DNA from: Lachnospiraceae bacterium
GTDB lineage: Bacteria; Bacillota; Clostridia; Lachnospirales; Lachnospiraceae
DNA: 64,000 nt
Direction of reading: 5' to 3'
Assembly (NCBI GenBank): GCA_017553505.1
Contig: JAFZLD010000006.1
Coordinates: 62,001 to 126,000, forward strand
The translations under genes and the position numbers were made by a program. Under the pieces are notes generated by a model. The model had not been told where the DNA came from. It ran no database searches and saw only the letters and a list, made by a program, of their open reading frames with translations. How positions within the stretch are numbered: position 1 is the first letter of the stretch; each line of letters begins with the position of its first letter. This document shows, piece by piece, positions 59,082 to 64,000 of this stretch.

Positions 59082-59560
59082 AATGTAATTTTCTCCCTTT
59101 CGTCAACTTTCTGAGCGCCGATAATGGTGCCGTGATCTTTGTATTTTTTAAGAACAAAGTGTGTTGAAGTGCTGATAACGGTTTCAAGTGTGGAAAGCTT
59201 ATCGGATACGAAAAGCGATACTTCCTTAAGAGTCTTTCCTTCAAGCGAAACCAAAAGGTCGAAACCACCTGAAATCAAATATACAGCATTAACTTCGGGG
59301 TATTTGTAGATGCGCTCTGCGATATTGTCAAAGCCCTGTCCTCTCTGAGGTGTAACCTTAACTTCGATAAGTGCGCTTACCTTTTCAATAGAGGTCTTAT
59401 CCCAGTCAATAAGGGTATGATATCCGCAGATGATACCTTCCTCCTCCATAGCCTTTAACTCATTGGCAACGTCTATCTCGCTGTAGCCTAAGATTACTGC
59501 GAGCTCCTTAATATCAATACGTGAATTCTTCTCGATAACATTTAAAATTTTCTCTCTCAT
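59078..59560 (-). CDS. Lrp/AsnC-family transcriptional regulator
   Basis: 160 residues: N-terminal HTH (IDIKELAVILGYSEIDVANE) and C-terminal RAM ligand-binding domain (VKVTPQRGQGFDNIAERIYK, YLISGGFDLLVSLEG). Amino-acid-responsive regulator; probably controls the aminotransferase that follows. Confidence 0.92.
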   Translation of the reverse strand: MREKILNVIEKNSRIDIKELAVILGYSEIDVANELKAMEEEGIICGYHTLIDWDKTSIEKVSALIEVKVTPQRGQGFDNIAERIYKYPEVNAVYLISGGFDLLVSLEGKTLKEVSLFVSDKLSTLETVISTSTHFVLKKYKDHGTIIGAQKVDEREKITL

Positions 59561-59572
59561 GTTCAGTCTCCT

Positions 59573-60556
59573 TTATATTACTTTATAAAGTTCGTCCGTC
59601 TTGGCAGGCTCCAAGAATCTTCGCATTTCTCCGTTAATGAGTACCCTGTCGTTATTGTCGGTGCATTTGCCGATAATTGTGGCCTCTATGCCTGCTGCCT
59701 GTAAGTCCATTACAAGGCGGTTGCCGTCCTCGGCTGTCATCAGCATACTGCCACCCGACATAAGCTCGTAGGGATTGATGTCAAAGAAATTGCAAATTTC
59801 AACCGTCTCCTGCTTAACGGGTATCTTACGTAAGTCTATCAAAAGTCCAACGCCAGAGCTTTCTGCAAGTTCCCAAAGGGCTCCGAATACTCCTCCCTCG
59901 GTAACGTCATGCATCGCAGTCACGCCGGACTTAACGGCGGGTGCGGCCTCAGGTGCCACAGATAAGAACTTGTCAAAATTCTTACTGTCGTATATGAGTT
60001 TCGGCGGAAACTTCTTTAAAAGCTCCGCTTCTTTTGCTTTGGCCAGGATGGAAGTGCCTTCTAAGCCTATCCACTTGGTGATTACTACGTCGTTACCGGG
60101 CTTGGCTCCTCCGGTACTGATGAATGCGTTCTCGCGCACCTTGCCGACTGCTGTCAGCGAAAGAACGGGCTTCGTAACCGCAGCGGTAATCTCCGTGTGT
60201 CCGCCCATTATCTGTATATTGAGAGCCTTGCAGGATTCATCCAAATCCTTCATGATGGCCTTAATGTCTTCTTCTTCGGTATTAATCGGCAGAAGTGCCG
60301 TAACAAGAATTCCTATGGGAGTCGCTCCGCTTGCCGCAAGGTCGTTAACTGCGACATTGACTGCGTAAAGACCTGCGTCCTCAGTGGTAGCGGTAACAGG
60401 GTCGGAAGAAAGTACCATAACTTCAGCGTCCCCTAATTTAACGCAAGCGCAGTCTTCCCCAACACCTGCTCCGATGAGGACCTCACTGCGCTTACTGCCT
60501 GTTTTCTTCAGTATGGACCGTTTAAGGACGTTTTCCGGTACTTTACCTATCTTCAC
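59573..60556 (-). CDS. AIR-synthase/HypE-like protein
   Basis: 327 residues from GTG 60556 with GGGAG 7 bases upstream, giving MKIGKVPENVLKRSILKKTG. PurM-like ATP-grasp-independent fold: VGEDCACVKLGD, SSDPVTATTEDAGLYAVNVA, NDLAASGATPIGILV, MGGHTEITAAV and HDVTEGGVFGALWELA. HypE matures [NiFe] hydrogenase cyanide ligands, but there is no C-terminal PRIC-type Cys and no hyp or hydrogenase gene nearby, so an orphan AIR-synthase-related role is more likely. Confidence 0.85.
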   Translation of the reverse strand: MKIGKVPENVLKRSILKKTGSKRSEVLIGAGVGEDCACVKLGDAEVMVLSSDPVTATTEDAGLYAVNVAVNDLAASGATPIGILVTALLPINTEEEDIKAIMKDLDESCKALNIQIMGGHTEITAAVTKPVLSLTAVGKVRENAFISTGGAKPGNDVVITKWIGLEGTSILAKAKEAELLKKFPPKLIYDSKNFDKFLSVAPEAAPAVKSGVTAMHDVTEGGVFGALWELAESSGVGLLIDLRKIPVKQETVEICNFFDINPYELMSGGSMLMTAEDGNRLVMDLQAAGIEATIIGKCTDNNDRVLINGEMRRFLEPAKTDELYKVI

Positions 60557-60579
60557 GCTTTTACTCCCGTTTCGTTGTC

Positions 60580-60684
60580 TTAGATAAAATAAGATGTTAC
60601 AATTGGAATGACCATACACAGTACTAAAATCGCGACAAGTACTATGGTGAAGATACGTCTGTTTTTCTTATTGAAAAAATTCAT
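60580..60684 (-). CDS. 34-residue single-pass membrane peptide
   Basis: ATG 60684 follows AAGGAAC (7 bases). The peptide begins with a basic stretch MNFFNKKNRR and continues with a hydrophobic helix (IFTIVLVAILVLCMVIPIVT) to SYFI. Its lysine/arginine N terminus and single TM are typical of small inner-membrane proteins in Firmicutes (DUF4044-like in shape). The gene stops 23 bases before the HypE-like start and is probably co-transcribed. Confidence 0.62.
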   Translation of the reverse strand: MNFFNKKNRRIFTIVLVAILVLCMVIPIVTSYFI

Positions 60685-60731
60685 AATGTAAGTTCCTTTA
60701 AATACATTTCTAATGGAGAAAATTATAGTCT

Positions 60732-61343
60732 ATGTATTGGAAAATTGCAAGTTTACTGATATTCGCAATATTCGGAGCCTGGACCTGGTACGAGTCTAAG
60801 TCCAGAGCCCGCAAAATGGAGAAAAAGGAAGATGCTTTCTGGGAGCGTGAGTTAAAGGCCGACTCTGTAAGACGCAAGCCCATCGACGGTCTTAAATATA
60901 TTAAGATTCCCGATGACCTTCCCACCGATCTTCTTTCCGACAATCCCGAGATGGTAAGCATACTCGCTACTATCGAAGGTCTCAGAAAAGATAAGATTTT
61001 AAATCTTACAGGCTATTCAAACACTGACTTAAAGATGGAATACGGCGCTGCGAACCTTACGGATTTGTCCCGCTTCGACGGAAATTTCACTACTCTTGTA
61101 ACTACTTTTCAGAAGTGGGCAGACCTTCTTTTGGAAGCAGGTTACGAAGCTGAGGCAGTATCGCTCATGGAATACATCGTTGATAATGGCGGCGATATAG
61201 GAAAGACTTACCGACTTCTAGGTCGTCATTATATCGACCACGGAGAGTCATCGAAGATTGACAGCCTTGTGGAACGCGCGAAGGAACTTAAGTCTCTTAA
61301 TAAGCCTTATATAGTCGAGTCCATCGAGGCTTTGAGGTCCTGA
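60732..61343 (+). CDS. membrane-anchored hypothetical protein with TPR-like C terminus
   Basis: 203 residues. One N-terminal TM (about 4-20), a charged linker, and a helical domain ending in LLLEAGYEAEAVSLMEYIVD / GKTYRLLGRHYIDHGESSKI, which resembles two TPR-like helical pairs. No enzyme motif. Divergent from the 34-residue peptide gene. Function unknown. Confidence 0.65.
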   Translation: MYWKIASLLIFAIFGAWTWYESKSRARKMEKKEDAFWERELKADSVRRKPIDGLKYIKIPDDLPTDLLSDNPEMVSILATIEGLRKDKILNLTGYSNTDLKMEYGAANLTDLSRFDGNFTTLVTTFQKWADLLLEAGYEAEAVSLMEYIVDNGGDIGKTYRLLGRHYIDHGESSKIDSLVERAKELKSLNKPYIVESIEALRS

Positions 61344-61452
61344 TTTTTCTTTTATTATTACTCTTGATATCTTATAATTATTATATAGATATATGCATTG
61401 GGGGAACGTGGCTTATACCCGTACTCCGCATTAAATTATCGGAGGTTACAAC

Positions 61453-62865
61453 ATGAAACTCAACAAAAAACGTACCTGCCTTATCGGCTTTGCCTTCTTC
61501 GGCATTCTACTCCTGTGGCAGGTATACGATTCCTGGTGTCCCACCTTTTTGACCGATATTTTCGCACGCAGAATGTACGGAATGTCTTCTGCCGAGTTAA
61601 AGGCGAGCGACCCTTCCACCATTTTGAATGTTCAGTGGATAGTCGGAATTATTATGGCGTGTGACAATCTTGCGGCGCTCATTCTTTTACCTATATTCGG
61701 TAATCTGTCCGACAAGACCAAGAGCCCTATCGGCAAAAGAATGCCTTACATCCTTACCGGTACATTTGTCGCAGCTGTGGCATTTCCTTTTATCCCTTTG
61801 TTCTTCCACAAGAATAACATTGTCGGCATGGTAATCATGATGGGTATCGTGCTCATGTTCATGATGATGTATCGTAACCCTGCGGTTGCGCTTATGCCCG
61901 ACATTACTCCCAAGCCTTTGAGAGCCAAGGCCAACGGTATCATCAATATCATGGGTTACCTCGGCGGCGCGGCTGCTACTGTTCTCGGAATCTTCTTAAA
62001 GCTTTCCGATTACATCAACGCAGCCGATGAAGCAAGAAAAGTCTGGACCATCGAAATTCCTTTCCTGATTGCTTCCGTGCTGATGGTTATTTCCGCACTC
62101 GTTCTTTTCTTTACCATTAAGGAAAATAAGCTTGAAGAAGAATTGAAACCCGAGATGGAAGAAGGCGAGCGCCTGGCCGCTATCGAGACTCCCGTCGACG
62201 ACGACAAGCCTATGTCGGCTGCCAATAAGAAGATGCTTCTTGCTATCCTCGGCGCTGAGTTCTTATGGTTCATGGCAGATAACGCTATCGGAACTTACAT
62301 CGGTAACTACGTAATTTATTACTTACAGTCTTCATCCGGTAAGACCATGATTCTTACAATCCTCGGCGGTCTTGCTTCGGTAATCGGTTTTGCTACCGCA
62401 GGTTCAATCGCTGATAAGATTGGTCGTAAGTGGACCATTTCAATCGGTCTCGGAATCACGGTTCTTGGCTACATCGTAATGCTCTTTGCGAAGCCTACGG
62501 GTGTTGTGGTCGGTGTTAACGGCGAGTTCAGCTTCCCTGTAATCCTCTTTGTGGTATGGGCTATCAAGGGATTCGGTATGGCACTTGTTCATAACTGTTC
62601 CTTCCCGATGGTTGTGGAACTTTGTTCCTCTGCAAAGATTGGCAAGTTCACCGGTTACTACTACGCAGCCAGCATGTCGGCTCAGACGGTTACACCTATC
62701 CTTCTCGGTCTTGTATTCATGGCTACAAGCGCATGGGGCGTGCTTCCTATCTATGCAGGCATCCTGATGATCTTAAGCTTCACGGTATTTACCGCACTTG
62801 TTAAGAACATTAAGGCAAGCAAGGTTGCCAACGCCAAAGGTCTTGAAGCTTTGGGCGATGATTAA
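61453..62865 (+). CDS. MFS transporter, GPH/SLC45-like sugar symporter
   Basis: 470 residues with twelve TM segments. Signature NLAALILLPIFGNLSDKTKS followed by PIGKRMPYIL (family A-motif region), and LMPDITPKPLRAKANGIIN. Resembles glycoside-pentoside-hexuronide/SLC45 sucrose-type symporters. Strong CGGAGG before the ATG. Monocistronic with a terminator. Confidence 0.9.
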   Translation: MKLNKKRTCLIGFAFFGILLLWQVYDSWCPTFLTDIFARRMYGMSSAELKASDPSTILNVQWIVGIIMACDNLAALILLPIFGNLSDKTKSPIGKRMPYILTGTFVAAVAFPFIPLFFHKNNIVGMVIMMGIVLMFMMMYRNPAVALMPDITPKPLRAKANGIINIMGYLGGAAATVLGIFLKLSDYINAADEARKVWTIEIPFLIASVLMVISALVLFFTIKENKLEEELKPEMEEGERLAAIETPVDDDKPMSAANKKMLLAILGAEFLWFMADNAIGTYIGNYVIYYLQSSSGKTMILTILGGLASVIGFATAGSIADKIGRKWTISIGLGITVLGYIVMLFAKPTGVVVGVNGEFSFPVILFVVWAIKGFGMALVHNCSFPMVVELCSSAKIGKFTGYYYAASMSAQTVTPILLGLVFMATSAWGVLPIYAGILMILSFTVFTALVKNIKASKVANAKGLEALGDD

Positions 62866-62882
62866 TAAGATATGTAATACTC

Positions 62883-62914
62883 GGCGGCACCCCGTAATGG
62901 GATGCCGCTTTTTT
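62883..62914 (+). terminator. terminator after the MFS gene
   Basis: GCGGCACCCC with GGGATGCCGC around GTAAT, then TTTTTT. Confidence 0.9.
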
Positions 62915-63003
62915 ATTGTTTACGTTCTGTCTTGCTTGATAAAAAAACAATTATGGATTATCTTATTAATACAGACATTATTCTCAAAAAAGGGGGAATA
63001 CCT

Positions 63004-64000
63004 ATGATTAGTGAACAAAATGTCCACGATATTGTAAATTCGCAAAAAAAGTTTTTCTCTACGGGAAAGACTCTTGATATTAAGTTCAGACTCGCTCAGT
63101 TAAAGGCCCTGAAAAAAGCTGTTGAGAGTCATGAAGCGGCTCTCGTCTCAGCGCTCAATAAAGACCTCGGCAGGCAAAAGGTTGAAGCATATATTTGTGA
63201 TGTAGGCTTAGTAATTGCCGAAATCAACGAAGCGATTCATCATTTACGCAAGTGGAGCCGGACTGAAGTTCATTTCAGCGGTATGCTATGCTTCCCGAGC
63301 CTTTTTACAAGAGTATATAAGATGCCTTATGGTGTCTCTTTGATTATGAGTCCGTATAACTTTCCTTTTACACTTTCTCTCGGTGTGCTCGTAGCCGCTA
63401 TCTCAGGCGGAAATACGGCGGTGATAAAAGCAAGTTCCAAGACTCCCAATTGTACGCAGGCATTACAGGATTTAATTGCAAATACGTTCCCCCCCGAATA
63501 TATTACCGTCATTGCAGGCGGGCATGATGTCGCTGACATGTGTCTTAACGAATGCTTTGATAAAATTTTCTATACAGGCTCCACCAAGGTCGGCAAGCAT
63601 GTTTTGGAATGCGCATCCAAGAATCTTACTTCCACAGCCTTGGAGCTCGGTGGTGAAAACGGTAACTGGTGCATCATCAGAAAAGATGCCAATGTCAAGG
63701 ACGCCGCTCGCAAACTCGCCTTCTTTAAAATGTTCAACAGCGGACAGGTATGCATTAACGTCAATCAGGTTGCAGTGGCTAGGGAAATTGCGGAGGAATT
63801 CATAGAAGAATTCAAAAAGGCCGCTATCTCTCAGATAGGTGAGCATGCTTGCATGAACCCTGAATATGCTTGCCTGGTCAATGAATCCGCATATGAAAAG
63901 TGCGCCTGCGAAGCTGAAGAGTACAGAGACCGAATAGTTTTCGGCGGGGAAGGTTGTCCGGAGACGCGTAAATATTCTCCTACGCTTATTTATCCTGTTG
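63004..64000 (+). CDS. aldehyde dehydrogenase, N-terminal part (cut by window edge)
   Basis: Open from ATG 63004 (GGGGGA upstream) to the right edge, 332 codons with no stop. NAD(P)-dependent aldehyde dehydrogenase of the class 3/YwdH type: MSPYNFPFTLSLGVLVAAIS, FYTGSTKVGKHVLE, ALELGGENGNW (catalytic Glu) and FNSGQVCINVNQV (catalytic Cys). The C-terminal oligomerisation part is outside the window. Substrate probably a medium or long aliphatic or aromatic aldehyde. Confidence 0.92.
   Translation, partial: MISEQNVHDIVNSQKKFFSTGKTLDIKFRLAQLKALKKAVESHEAALVSALNKDLGRQKVEAYICDVGLVIAEINEAIHHLRKWSRTEVHFSGMLCFPSLFTRVYKMPYGVSLIMSPYNFPFTLSLGVLVAAISGGNTAVIKASSKTPNCTQALQDLIANTFPPEYITVIAGGHDVADMCLNECFDKIFYTGSTKVGKHVLECASKNLTSTALELGGENGNWCIIRKDANVKDAARKLAFFKMFNSGQVCINVNQVAVAREIAEEFIEEFKKAAISQIGEHACMNPEYACLVNESAYEKCACEAEEYRDRIVFGGEGCPETRKYSPTLIYPV

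Noticed and set aside
1-64000. CRISPR array, insertion sequence or prophage
   Set aside because: No regularly spaced repeats, transposase, integrase or phage structural genes were seen.

Overview
The window looks like a chromosomal segment from an anaerobic, low-to-mid GC Firmicute, most likely a Lachnospiraceae (Butyrivibrio/Pseudobutyrivibrio-like) gut or rumen bacterium. This rests on the gene families (TSCPD protein, CD3324-type protein, MutS2, YhaM, RlmD, GPH/SLC45-type symporter, mannosylglucose phosphorylase with an AGE epimerase), strong AGGAGG ribosome-binding sites and abundant intrinsic terminators. No rRNA, tRNA, IS element, prophage or CRISPR array was seen. Both edges cut genes: pgi on the left and an aldehyde dehydrogenase on the right.

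Layout. 1-2.9 kb: pgi, exonuclease III, a TSCPD protein and murG. 2.9-6.1 kb: a compact RiPP-like locus with three paralogous Cys-Cys-Gly peptides, a radical SAM/SPASM maturase and an M55 (DppA-like) protein; its two promoters share an exact 26-bp upstream block. 6.1-9.6 kb: a tandem pair of MutS-like ATPases and a small membrane protein. 9.8-14.3 kb: a hypothetical protein, a kinase-GNAT fusion preceded by a leader-peptide attenuator, a structured intergenic region with another tiny ORF, and an AgrC/AgrA-like two-component system. 14.4-17.5 kb: a sugar-binding lipoprotein next to a chemoreceptor. 17.6-24.2 kb: two paralogous Glu/Ala/Ser/Val-rich lipoproteins flanking a phosphodiesterase and a methyltransferase (the latter behind a second leader-peptide attenuator), then DegV and an EAL protein. 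24.2-30.1 kb: a cysteine-protease-like protein, OmpR-type regulator, histidine kinase and MacB-like ABC transporter. 30.1-32.5 kb: a YjbR-DUF3795 fusion, a DinB-like protein and a WYL regulator with a palindromic operator. 32.6-39.7 kb: a LacI-controlled mannoside operon (binding protein, two permeases, epimerase, GH130 phosphorylase). 39.7-49 kb: small-molecule transferases, methyltransferase, kinases, regulators and a split chromate transporter. 49-57.4 kb: RlmD, YhaM, an HtrA-like pseudoprotease, MutS2 and an OmpR/HK pair. 57.4-64 kb: TrmL, aminotransferase, Lrp regulator, HypE-like protein, a 34-residue membrane peptide, an MFS symporter and the aldehyde dehydrogenase.

The most unusual content is the RiPP-like locus at 2.9-6.1 kb, and two short transcription units (11.66-11.80 kb and 20.56-20.71 kb). 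Each of these has a consensus promoter, a related 27-28 codon ORF and an intrinsic terminator ending only 22-44 bp before a group-transfer enzyme gene. That arrangement fits ribosome-mediated attenuation of the downstream gene, or alternatively a small peptide family.
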